Below, piece by piece: positions 7,227-12,911 of a DNA stretch of 12,911 nucleotides (position 1 is its first letter; every line of letters begins with the position of its first letter). The notes under the pieces were generated by a model. The model was not told the DNA's origin. It ran no database searches and worked only from the letters and a program-made list of their open reading frames with translations. The position numbers were made by a program, and so were the translations under genes. The DNA is from Actinomycetota bacterium (GTDB lineage Bacteria; Actinomycetota; Actinomycetes; Actinomycetales; Cellulomonadaceae): positions 1-12,911 of the forward strand of contig JAHIJU010000264.1 of the NCBI GenBank assembly GCA_018898235.1, read 5' to 3'.

Positions 7227-7251
7227 CCTTCGGTCCGGGCGAACCGGAAGG
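7227..7251 (-). terminator. Imperfect hairpin downstream of the DUF4126 gene, possible terminator
   Basis: CCTTCGGT (7227-7234) can pair with ACC-G-GAAGG (7243-7251) with a single bulged G at 7246, giving an eight-pair stem with an eight-base loop. It lies 41 bases beyond the stop of the minus-strand DUF4126 gene and upstream of dxs. There is no T-run after it, so the terminator call is weak. Confidence 0.3.
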
Positions 7252-7292
7252 ATGCCCCGGCGGCCACGTCGGGCGGGCGCACGGCCGTCAGG

Positions 7293-7880
7293 TCACCGGC
7301 CGGCGGCCGAGGGCCGACGACGGGCCGCGCGCCGCCGGAAGAGCCGGACGGCCACCCAGGTCATCGCCACGAGCACCACCACGACGAGCAGCGGCACGAG
7401 CACGGCCGCCACCGACAGGCCCAGGCTGACCCCGTCCTCGGCCGTGCTGACGACGGGTCCGGCGAGCCCGCCGGTCGCCACGTTCACCACCGGTCGCACG
7501 GTGGCCTTGGTGGTGTGCACCACCAAGGCCACGACCACCCCGACCACGACACCGACCCACGGGTGCTCCCGCATCCACGACGAGCCCTCCAGATCGGCTG
7601 CGGCCTGGCTCGCAGCGAAGACCAGTCCTCCCATGGCCGGGCGGAGCATGCTCTGGACCACGTCGTTGAGCGAGTCGACCGCCGGGACCTTGTCGAGCAG
7701 CACGTCCGAGGCCACCAGCAGGGTGCCGATCCCGATCGCCCACCAGCTGGTCATCCACTCGAAGCCGGACGGGAGCTGGACCACCGTCGTGAACCGCGCG
7801 AGCAGCGCCATGACCAGGAAGGGGATGGCGGCGTTGAGGCCTGCCGCGGCCGCCAGACCGATCCCCGTGAGCGCCACCAT
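7293..7880 (-). CDS. DUF4126 family integral membrane protein
   Basis: The product (195 aa) is a hydrophobic protein of unknown function. The DUF4126 pattern is clear: an N-terminal helix with GLNAAIPFL, a second hydrophobic segment around WWAIGIGTLLVASDVLLDKVP, then VDSLNDVVQSMLRPAMGGLVFAA. Further hydrophobic stretches follow near residues 105-120 (WVGVVVGVVVALVVHT) and 150-175 (VAAVLVPLLVVVVLVAMTW), with a basic tail RLFRRRAARRR. About four or five membrane segments are likely. The ATG at 7880 is chosen over an in-frame GTG at 7916: it begins exactly at the conserved helix and has a TACCCT six bases upstream, consistent with a leaderless message, and no Shine-Dalgarno. It is divergent from the DUF2892 gene. 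Confidence 0.85.
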   Translation of the reverse strand: MVALTGIGLAAAAGLNAAIPFLVMALLARFTTVVQLPSGFEWMTSWWAIGIGTLLVASDVLLDKVPAVDSLNDVVQSMLRPAMGGLVFAASQAAADLEGSSWMREHPWVGVVVGVVVALVVHTTKATVRPVVNVATGGLAGPVVSTAEDGVSLGLSVAAVLVPLLVVVVLVAMTWVAVRLFRRRAARRRPSAAGR

Positions 7881-7886
7881 GGCGCG

Positions 7887-7892
7887 AGGGTA
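7887..7892 (-). promoter_or_regulatory. Putative -10 element of a leaderless DUF4126 promoter
   Basis: TACCCT on the minus strand fits TAnnnT and is followed by six bases (CGCGCC) before the ATG at 7880. The geometry is identical to that at pflA. No ribosome-binding site is present. The call rests on position and the recurring pattern in this window. Confidence 0.42.
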
Positions 7893-7993
7893 GCGAGCCG
7901 ATGTGGCCCAGGTCACCCTGCGATCCGGTATCCCTGCGGCATCGCCGCGCGTCAGTGTGCCGTCCGCGCACCGGGCGAGGACAGGAGGAGGTC

Positions 7994-8212
7994 ATGGTGA
8001 AGACGAACGAGAGCGGGATCGACCGTGGGGTACGCGCAGTGCTGGGGCTCGCCGCCGCGGGTGCAGGCATCGCCGTCGGGGCCGGCACGCTCGGCGGGAT
8101 CGTGCTGCTCGTCGTCGCCGTGGTGCTGGTGGGCACGGCAGCGGTCGGCTTCTGCCCGCTGTACCGGCTGTTCGGCGTGAGCACCTGCCGAACCCGGACC
8201 CCGGCGAGCTGA
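7994..8212 (+). CDS. DUF2892 (YgaP-like transmembrane) small membrane protein
   Basis: The product (72 aa) is a small protein with two adjacent hydrophobic segments (about residues 13-35 and 34-53). It matches the DUF2892 / inner-membrane YgaP-like layout: a polar N terminus with GIDRGVRAVLGLAAAG, then a second helix ending in TAAVGFCPLYRLFGVSTC. The FCPLY.L.G.sTC ending with two cysteines is typical of the family, whose stand-alone members have no settled function. The start is ATG 7994 with AGGAGG at 7983-7988 five bases upstream; the next codon is GTG. The sigma factor gene starts 20 bases after the stop, but a -10-like element in that gap suggests it has its own promoter. Confidence 0.85.
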   Translation: MVKTNESGIDRGVRAVLGLAAAGAGIAVGAGTLGGIVLLVVAVVLVGTAAVGFCPLYRLFGVSTCRTRTPAS

Positions 8213-8219
8213 CGCCCGC

Positions 8220-8225
8220 TAGCGT
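8220..8225 (+). promoter_or_regulatory. Putative -10 element of a leaderless sigma-factor promoter
   Basis: TAGCGT fits TAnnnT and is followed by seven bases (CACCGCT) before the GTG at 8233. It lies in the 20-base gap after the DUF2892 gene, and no ribosome-binding site precedes the GTG. No clear -35 is visible. The call is position-based. Confidence 0.38.
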
Positions 8226-8232
8226 CACCGCT

Positions 8233-9030
8233 GTGACGACCGGGCAGCTGGCACAGGCGATCGCCGATCAGCTGCCCGGTCTGCTGCGCTATGCCCGCAC
8301 GCTCACCTCCGACACCGCGACCGCCGAGGACCTGGTGCAGGAGACCGTGACCCGCGCGCTCGAACGCGCCGAGGGCTTCCGGTACGAGTCGTCCCCGGCG
8401 ACCTGGTTGCACTCGATCCTGCACAACCTCGCCATGGACCACGTCCGGCGCAGCCACGAGGTGCCGGTCGCCGACGTCATCGACCGGGTGGAGGCCGCCT
8501 GGCGGGACGACTCCTACACGGTCGACGCCGAGCAGGTCGTCATCCGCGCCCAGGACGCCGCACAGCTGCGCGATGCACTCGTCCACCTTCCGGTGATCTA
8601 CCGATCCGCCCTGCTCCTGCACGACGGCGCCGGGCTGACGACCGCACAGGTCGCCCAGATCCACCGGATCGGACTGCCGGCCGCCAAGCAGCGCCTCCGA
8701 CGGGGCCGGATGATGCTGGTGAGCGAGCTCGCCCGGGCCGACGAACGAGCGGCGGCGACCCGCGGTGTCCCGTTGCGGTGCTGGGACGCACGGCGCTCGA
8801 TCAGTGACTACCTCGACGGCGCACTCGATGCAGCGACGGCCGGCCGGGTGGTCGGCCACCTTCGCGGCTGCCCGACGTGCCCTCCGTTGTACGCGGCGCT
8901 GGTGGCTGCCACCGGCGCCCTCGCCGCCGCCGGCGCCCCGGCCCCGGACGCGGGCGCCCGCGACCCCGACTCGGTCGTACCGCCCGCACTCGCCCGCCGG
9001 CTGGACGGCCTTCCCGGACCGCGTACCTGA
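8233..9030 (+). CDS. ECF-type RNA polymerase sigma factor with C-terminal ZAS-like zinc-finger domain
   Basis: The product (265 aa) is a group 4 (ECF) sigma factor joined to an anti-sigma-like zinc finger. Sigma region 2 spans about residues 10-75: LPGLLRYARTLTSD, AEDLVQETVTRALE and ATWLHSILHNLAMDHVRR. Region 4 spans about 105-165, with LPVIYRSALLLHDGAGLTTAQVAQI and AAKQRLRRGRMML as the DNA-binding helix-turn-helix. After a linker, residues 181-230 form a zf-HC2-like domain: C183, SDYLDGALD at 191-199, then HLRGCPTC, giving HxxxCxxC (H209, C213, C216), the ZAS signature of zinc anti-sigma factors. The tail is Ala/Pro-rich with no membrane segment. The reading frame is open far upstream into the DUF2892 gene, so the start is a choice: GTG 8233 begins at the sigma-2 fold and has a -10-like TAGCGT seven bases before it. 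No separate anti-sigma gene is adjacent. Confidence 0.87.
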   Translation: MTTGQLAQAIADQLPGLLRYARTLTSDTATAEDLVQETVTRALERAEGFRYESSPATWLHSILHNLAMDHVRRSHEVPVADVIDRVEAAWRDDSYTVDAEQVVIRAQDAAQLRDALVHLPVIYRSALLLHDGAGLTTAQVAQIHRIGLPAAKQRLRRGRMMLVSELARADERAAATRGVPLRCWDARRSISDYLDGALDAATAGRVVGHLRGCPTCPPLYAALVAATGALAAAGAPAPDAGARDPDSVVPPALARRLDGLPGPRT

Positions 9031-9040
9031 GGCGCTCGCG

Positions 9041-9065
9041 GCACCCCTCCCGGTACCGTGGGTGC
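9041..9065. promoter_or_regulatory. Inverted repeat GCACCC/GGGTGC across the guaB1 start region
   Basis: GCACCC (9041-9046) and GGGTGC (9060-9065) are perfect six-base arms with a 13-base spacer. They bracket the -10-like TACCGT and the predicted transcription start. A protein bound here would block the promoter, so an operator is plausible; chance cannot be excluded at this GC content. Confidence 0.33.
9054..9059 (+). promoter_or_regulatory. Putative -10 element of a leaderless guaB1 promoter
   Basis: TACCGT fits TAnnnT and is followed by seven bases (GGGTGCA) before the ATG at 9067. There is no Shine-Dalgarno. It sits in the 36-base gap between the sigma-factor gene and guaB1 and could drive the five-gene operon. 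Confidence 0.42.
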
Positions 9066-9066
9066 A

Positions 9067-10521
9067 ATGCGCTTCCTGCCTGGCCACGAGGCCACCACGG
9101 ACCTGACGTACGGCGACGTGTTCCTCGTCCCGTCGCGCTCGGAGATCACCTCCCGCTTCGACGTGGACCTGGCGACCTCCGACGGCACGGGCACCACGAT
9201 CCCGGTCGTCGTGGCGAACATGACGGCCGTTGCCGGCCGCCGGATGGCCGAGACCGTCGCCCGACGAGGCGGGGTGACCGTGCTCCCCCAGGACGTGCCC
9301 GGCGATGTGGTCGCCGAGGTGGTCGCCTCCGTCAAGACCCGGCACACGGTGGTCGAGACGCCGGTGGTCGTGACCGAGCACGACACCGTCCACACGGCCC
9401 TGACCCTGATCGGCAAGCGAGCCCACGGCGCCGCGGTCGTCGTGGCCGACGGCCGGCCCGTCGGGGTCGTGACCGAGGCCGACTGCCACGGCGTCGACCG
9501 CTTCACCCAGGTCGGGCAGGTGATGGCCGGCCACCCGACGACCCTCGACCTGGCCGTGCTCGAGGACGGCGGCACACGCGGTCTCGAGGCCGCGTTCGAC
9601 CGGCTGCACGCGACCCGGCGACGGTTCGTGCCGGTGGTGCGCGACGGATCGCTGGTCGGCGTCCTCACCCGGATCGGGGCGCTGCGCTCCTCGATCTACA
9701 CCCCCGCGCTCGACGCGGCCGGCCGGCTCCGGGTGGCCGCCGCCGTCGGGATCAATGGCGACGTCAAGGCCAAGGCCGCCGAGCTGCTCGAGGCGGGCGT
9801 CGATGTGCTCGTGGTCGACACGGCGCACGGCCACCAGCGCAAGATGCTCGACGCGCTCGAGGCCGTCCGCTCGCTCGACCCCCAGGTCCCCGTGGTCGCC
9901 GGCAACGTGGTGACCGCGCAGGGCACCCGCGACCTGATCGCCGCCGGGGCGACCATCGTCAAGGTCGGCGTCGGCCCGGGCGCCATGTGCACCACGCGCA
10001 TGATGACTGCCGTCGGCCGCCCGCAGTTCTCCGCGGTCCTCGAGTGCGCGGCCGCTGCCCGGGAGCTCGGCGCCCACGTCTGGGCCGACGGCGGTGTGCG
10101 GCACCCGCGCGACGTCGCGCTGGCCCTCGCCGCCGGGGCCTCCCAGGTGATGATCGGCTCCTGGTTCGCCGGCACCCACGAGTCGCCTGGCGACCTGCAC
10201 GACGACGGAACCGGCCGGCTCTACAAGGAGTCGTTCGGCATGGCCTCGGCCCGCGCGGTGGCCGCCCGGACCCGCGGTGGCACACCGTTCGAACGCGCCC
10301 GCAAGGGGCTGTACGAGGAGGGCATCTCGTCCTCCCGGATGTACCTCGACCCGCGCCGGCCCGGCGTGGAGGACCTGCTCGACGCGATCACCTCCGGGGT
10401 CCGCTCGGCCGCCACCTACGTCGGCGCGAGCACCCTGGCCGAGCTCCACGACCGCGCCGTGGTCGGCATCCAGTCGGCGGCCGGCTACGACGAGGGCCGC
10501 CCGCTGCCGGACGGGTGGTGA
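9067..10521 (+). CDS. guaB1: GuaB1-type IMP dehydrogenase-family protein (probable GMP reductase)
   Basis: The product (484 aa) belongs to the IMPDH/GMP reductase superfamily, GuaB1 branch. The TIM barrel opens with LTYGDVFLVPSRSEI at 13-27. Two CBS-type modules fill about residues 95-205 (GAAVVVADGRPVGVVTEAD and RFVPVVRDGSLVGVLTR). The barrel resumes with VVDTAHGH at 249-256, then PVVAGNVVTAQGT and the active-site loop VGVGPGAMCTTRMMT, with catalytic C308. The C terminus has GSWFAGTHESPGD and RGGTPFERARKG. Actinobacterial GuaB1 was long annotated as a second IMP dehydrogenase, but the mycobacterial protein has been characterised as a GMP reductase. That would convert GMP to IMP in purine salvage, and is inferred here from family membership. 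ATG 9067 is preferred to an in-frame GTG at 9058 because of the leaderless -10 spacing. The stop overlaps the next gene by four bases. Confidence 0.93.
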   Translation: MRFLPGHEATTDLTYGDVFLVPSRSEITSRFDVDLATSDGTGTTIPVVVANMTAVAGRRMAETVARRGGVTVLPQDVPGDVVAEVVASVKTRHTVVETPVVVTEHDTVHTALTLIGKRAHGAAVVVADGRPVGVVTEADCHGVDRFTQVGQVMAGHPTTLDLAVLEDGGTRGLEAAFDRLHATRRRFVPVVRDGSLVGVLTRIGALRSSIYTPALDAAGRLRVAAAVGINGDVKAKAAELLEAGVDVLVVDTAHGHQRKMLDALEAVRSLDPQVPVVAGNVVTAQGTRDLIAAGATIVKVGVGPGAMCTTRMMTAVGRPQFSAVLECAAAARELGAHVWADGGVRHPRDVALALAAGASQVMIGSWFAGTHESPGDLHDDGTGRLYKESFGMASARAVAARTRGGTPFERARKGLYEEGISSSRMYLDPRRPGVEDLLDAITSGVRSAATYVGASTLAELHDRAVVGIQSAAGYDEGRPLPDGW

Positions 10522-11027
10522 GCGCCGTGCTGATCGCGACGGCCGATCTGGTCGACCGGTACGGCGAGGAGCTGGACTCGTGCGACACGCCGCTGCGCCA
10601 GCTCGGCGGGCGCCGCGCCTTCGCCGGACGGGCCGTGACGATCTCCTGCCACCAGGACAACGGCCTGGTGAAGTCGACCTTGGCCGAGCCCGGCGACGGC
10701 CGCGTGCTCGTGGTCGACGGTGGCGGTTCGCTCCACACGGCCCTCATGGGTGACCTGATCGCGGCATCCGCCATCGCGAACGGCTGGGCGGGCGTCGTGA
10801 TCAACGGTGCGGTGCGGGACAGCGCCACGCTCGCCCGCCTCGACCTGGGCGTCAAGGCGCTGGGCACCAACCCGCGCAAGTCCGCCAAGAGCGGCGCCGG
10901 CCGCAAGGACGTGGTCGTCGAGTTCGGCGGTGCCCGGTTCGTGCCGGGCTCGCTCGTGGTCGCCGACGACGACGGGGTCGTCGTCCTCCCCGCCCACGTC
11001 GGTCCGGCCGATATCGTCGTCGCGTGA
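10518..11027 (+). CDS. rraA: RraA-family protein (4-hydroxy-4-methyl-2-oxoglutarate aldolase / RNase E regulator homologue)
   Basis: The product (169 aa) matches the RraA/MenG-like fold along its length (E. coli RraA 161 aa): LVDRYGEELDSCDTPLRQLG, the FAGRAVTISCHQDNGLV segment, RVLVVDGGGSLHTALMGD at 62-79, GWAGVVINGAVRD at 89-101 and VEFGGARFVPGSLVVADDDG. The family includes non-catalytic RNase E regulators and class II aldolases that cleave 4-hydroxy-4-methyl-2-oxoglutarate and decarboxylate oxaloacetate. Aldolases need an Arg-Asp pair for substrate and metal; R100-D101 is present here, whereas E. coli RraA has no Asp at that place. Aldolase/decarboxylase activity is therefore possible, and the RNase regulator name should be taken with care. 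The start is GTG 10518, overlapping the guaB1 stop as GTGA; in-frame GTGs at 10515 and 10527 are alternatives. Confidence 0.88.
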   Translation: MSAVLIATADLVDRYGEELDSCDTPLRQLGGRRAFAGRAVTISCHQDNGLVKSTLAEPGDGRVLVVDGGGSLHTALMGDLIAASAIANGWAGVVINGAVRDSATLARLDLGVKALGTNPRKSAKSGAGRKDVVVEFGGARFVPGSLVVADDDGVVVLPAHVGPADIVVA

Positions 11028-11713
11028 GCCGCCCCGTCCTGGTCCTGACCCACTCCCCTCTTGAGGGTCCCGGTCTGGTCGCCGCCGCCCTGGACCACCC
11101 CTACCGCGTCCGCACCGTCCTGGACGAACCGCAGCCACGGCTCCCGTCGGTCGACGAGATCGCCGGTCTCGTCGTCATGGGTGGGCCGCCGGATGCCGAC
11201 GACGACGCACACCACCCGGGACTGGCAGCAGAACGCGCGCTGCTCGCCCAGGCCGTCGACGCGGACGTGCCGACGCTGGGCGTGTGTCTCGGTGCCCAGC
11301 TGCTCGCCCTTGCCCTCGGGGCGCGTCTGCTGCGCCGGGCCGGGACCGAGATCGGGTTCGCCCCGATCGAGCTCGTCGCGAGCGACCCGCTGCTGGACCC
11401 GCTCGGCAGCCCCGCGCAGGTGCTGCACTGGCACCTCGACCAGGTCGAGCTGCCCGTCGGCGCCACGCTGCTCGCCAGCAGCGCCCTGACTCCTGTCCAG
11501 GCGTTCCGCGCCGGGTCGGCGTTGGGCCTGCAGTTCCACATCGAGGTCGACGCCCCCCTGCTCGACCTGTGGCTGTCGGCACCGGACGACCTCGTGGACG
11601 GCGAGCAGCGTGCCGTGATCGCGGCCGAGGGCGCCCGCGTGCTCCCCGGGCTGACGACGGCGGCCACGGTCGTGCTCGAGCGGTTCGGGGAGCAGGTCCG
11701 GGCGCGGGGATGA
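11024..11713 (+). CDS. Class I glutamine amidotransferase-like protein
   Basis: The product (229 aa) is a stand-alone class I (triad) glutamine amidotransferase of the GMP synthase subunit-like type. The nucleophile elbow is GVCLGAQLLA with C88, and the His-Glu pair is in LGLQFHIEVD (H172, E174). An oxyanion glycine loop is at VVMGGPPDADDD (51-61). Family members release ammonia from glutamine or hydrolyse gamma-glutamyl bonds, but the acceptor here is unknown; no synthetase domain or partner subunit is adjacent. The start is GTG 11024, overlapping the RraA-family stop as GTGA, so it is translationally coupled in the guaB1 operon. A role in purine metabolism is possible by association, but is not shown by the sequence. 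Confidence 0.87.
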   Translation: MSRPVLVLTHSPLEGPGLVAAALDHPYRVRTVLDEPQPRLPSVDEIAGLVVMGGPPDADDDAHHPGLAAERALLAQAVDADVPTLGVCLGAQLLALALGARLLRRAGTEIGFAPIELVASDPLLDPLGSPAQVLHWHLDQVELPVGATLLASSALTPVQAFRAGSALGLQFHIEVDAPLLDLWLSAPDDLVDGEQRAVIAAEGARVLPGLTTAATVVLERFGEQVRARG

Positions 11714-12369
11714 GCTCCTCGGTCGATGCACGGACCCAGCTCGCTGACCTCGCCGGTCGGGGCTCCGCGCCGGCGTTCGACTCCTGGTCGGCGCTGCCCG
11801 CACCGGCCGTCGTCCGCCGTTCGGCGGTCCTCGTGCTCTTCGGTGTGCTCGACCGCACACCCGCGCGCACGCACGGATCCGTACCGGCCGATCTCGACGT
11901 GCTGCTGCAGCGGCGATCGGCCACTCTCAGTCATCACCCCGGTCAGATCTCCTTCCCCGGTGGCGGGATCGAGGCCGGCGAGAGCCCGCAGGACGCAGCC
12001 GTCCGCGAGGCGGTCGAGGAGACCGGGCTGGAACCCGCCGGGGTCGAGGTGCTCGGATCGTTGGCTGCGCTGCCGCTCCCGGTGAGCGGCAACCTGGTCA
12101 CGCCGGTCCTGGCCTGGTGGGCGCGGCCGTCGCAGGTCGCGGCCGTCGACCACGCCGAGACGGTCGACGTGTTCCGGGTGCCGGTCGCCGACCTCATCGC
12201 ACCGGACCACCGGGCGACCGCGCGCCGTGGGACCGCACGGACCCCGGCGTTCGTGCTCGACGGCGTCCTGGTCTGGGGCTTCACCGCGCTCGTGCTCTCG
12301 GGCATCTTCGACGCGCTCGACTGGACCGTCCCCTGGGACCAGACTCGCGTCGTCGAGCCGGTCGTATGA
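11710..12369 (+). CDS. nudL: NUDIX hydrolase, CoA pyrophosphatase (NudL-type)
   Basis: The product (219 aa) carries a complete NUDIX box, GGIEAGE with E91, then REAVEETGL at 99-107, fitting Gx5Ex7REUxEExGU from G85. It is preceded by LSHHPGQISFPGG at 73-85, the signature of the CoA diphosphatase branch that splits CoA or acyl-CoA into 3',5'-ADP and 4'-phosphopantetheine. All metal-binding glutamates (E100, E103, E104) are present. The length fits this branch (about 190-230 aa). The start is ATG 11710, overlapping the previous stop as ATGA. The CoA substrate is inferred from the signature. An operon with GuaB1 would combine nucleotide salvage with housekeeping hydrolysis. Confidence 0.9.
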   Translation: MSSSVDARTQLADLAGRGSAPAFDSWSALPAPAVVRRSAVLVLFGVLDRTPARTHGSVPADLDVLLQRRSATLSHHPGQISFPGGGIEAGESPQDAAVREAVEETGLEPAGVEVLGSLAALPLPVSGNLVTPVLAWWARPSQVAAVDHAETVDVFRVPVADLIAPDHRATARRGTARTPAFVLDGVLVWGFTALVLSGIFDALDWTVPWDQTRVVEPVV

Positions 12370-12911
12370 CGGGGACCGTCCGGGAGCACCCGGTGCACGA
12401 GTTCCGGATCGATGCTCCCCTCGTCCAGGCTCTGCTCGTCGAGCAGCATCCGGACCTGGCCGGACAACAGCTTCGGCGCGCCGGGTCGGGCTGGGACAAC
12501 GCCCTGTTCAGGCTCGGTGACGACCTGGCCGTGCGGCTCCCGCTGCGCGAGCTCTCGGTGCCGCTCGTCGCCCACGAGCAGCGCTGGCTCCCCCGGCTGG
12601 CTGCAGCCCTGCCGGTCGCGATCCCGGCCCCCGTCCGCAGGGGACGACCGTCGTCGCTGTTCCCCGCACCCTGGTCCGTCGTCCCGTGGCTGCGCGGCGA
12701 CGGCGCAGACACCGTGCCCGTGGCGGATCGCACCGGCTGGGCCCAGGATCTCGCCCGTGCGTTCGAGGCCCTGCACACCCCGGCCCCGCGGGACGCGCCG
12801 TACAACCCGTACCGCGCGGTCCCGCTCGCCGATCGCACGACGGTGGTGCGCCCCCGGCTGGCCACGACCCCCGACGCCCCCGTGCTGCTCGCGACCTGGG
12901 ACGACGGCCTC
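12366..12911 (+). CDS. Aminoglycoside phosphotransferase (APH)-family kinase, N-terminal part
   Basis: The first 182 codons of an APH/choline-kinase-fold protein are visible; the gene runs off the window. The N terminus has AGSGWDNALFRLGDDLAVRLPLR, where the nucleotide-binding loop and the strand carrying the usual ATP-binding position are expected. RWLPRLAAALPVAIPAP, FPAPWSVVPWLRGDGA and LARAFEALHTP follow, all typical of APH-family proteins in actinomycetes. The catalytic HGD/HxDxxxxN loop would lie beyond the window, so activity cannot be judged. Most such chromosomal proteins are small-molecule kinases of unknown substrate rather than resistance genes. The start is ATG 12366, overlapping the NUDIX stop as ATGA. 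Confidence 0.85.
   Translation, partial: MTGTVREHPVHEFRIDAPLVQALLVEQHPDLAGQQLRRAGSGWDNALFRLGDDLAVRLPLRELSVPLVAHEQRWLPRLAAALPVAIPAPVRRGRPSSLFPAPWSVVPWLRGDGADTVPVADRTGWAQDLARAFEALHTPAPRDAPYNPYRAVPLADRTTVVRPRLATTPDAPVLLATWDDGL

Noticed and set aside
7903..8232. N-terminal extension of the sigma factor up to an ATG at 7903
   Set aside because: It would overlap the whole DUF2892 gene and encodes Arg-rich sequence without sigma-factor resemblance. The sigma-2 fold begins at about 8233, where a -10-like element precedes a GTG.
7288..10449. Very long open frame on the minus strand (1053 codons)
   Set aside because: It is antisense to the DUF2892, sigma-factor and guaB1 genes and overlaps the DUF4126 gene in another frame. 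The composition is shadow-like and no domain is recognisable.
12366..12911. Antibiotic resistance gene call for the APH-family protein
   Set aside because: The fold is widespread among chromosomal kinases of unknown substrate, the catalytic part is outside the window, and its neighbours are housekeeping genes.
1..12911. Mobile element, prophage, CRISPR or defence island
   Set aside because: No transposase, integrase, long terminal repeats, regularly spaced repeats or attachment-like duplications were seen, and composition is uniform across the window.

Overview
The window is about 12.9 kb of very GC-rich DNA with tightly packed genes, 4-bp stop/start overlaps, GTG starts and third codon positions that are almost all G or C. 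The gene families (actinobacterial-type GuaB1, DUF4126, an ECF sigma factor with a zinc-finger tail, a PflA with an extended N terminus) suggest a facultatively anaerobic actinomycete, perhaps of the Micrococcales/Cellulomonas type. That placement rests on protein resemblance only. I see no tRNA, rRNA, CRISPR array, insertion sequence or other mobile element, and no gene-free stretch longer than about 155 bases.

Layout. (1) 1-2308, plus strand: the 3' end of a thiolase (fadA) overlaps a complete trifunctional-type fadB, forming a beta-oxidation pair. It ends at a strong symmetrical hairpin shared with the convergent gene pflA. (2) 2330-7139, minus strand: transcription runs dxs, then a pyruvate formate-lyase (PFL)-like gene, then pflA. 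The PFL-like gene is the most unusual part of the window. It aligns along most of its length with PFL and keeps the pyruvate-binding arginines, but it has Gly-Ser where PFL has the catalytic Cys-Cys pair, and it stops just before the C-terminal segment that carries the radical glycine. It is an intact reading frame in the place where a true pflB would be expected, upstream of a pflA with all its cysteines. It looks like a maintained pseudoenzyme. (3) 7293-7880, minus strand: a DUF4126 membrane protein, separated from dxs by 153 bases holding a 10-bp palindrome and other inverted repeats. (4) 7994-9030, plus strand: a small DUF2892 membrane protein and an ECF sigma factor fused to a ZAS-like zinc-finger (anti-sigma) domain. 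(5) 9067-12911, plus strand: five genes each overlapping the next by four bases: guaB1, an RraA/aldolase-family gene, a class I glutamine amidotransferase, a NudL-type NUDIX hydrolase and an APH-family phosphotransferase cut by the window edge. Their mixed nucleotide and cofactor functions point to purine salvage plus metabolite clean-up.

A recurring regulatory signature is a -10-like TAnnnT hexamer six or seven bases before a start codon that lacks a Shine-Dalgarno sequence. It is seen at pflA, the DUF4126 gene, the sigma factor and guaB1, and suggests leaderless transcripts. fadB, the DUF2892 gene, the PFL-like gene and dxs have ordinary ribosome-binding sites instead.
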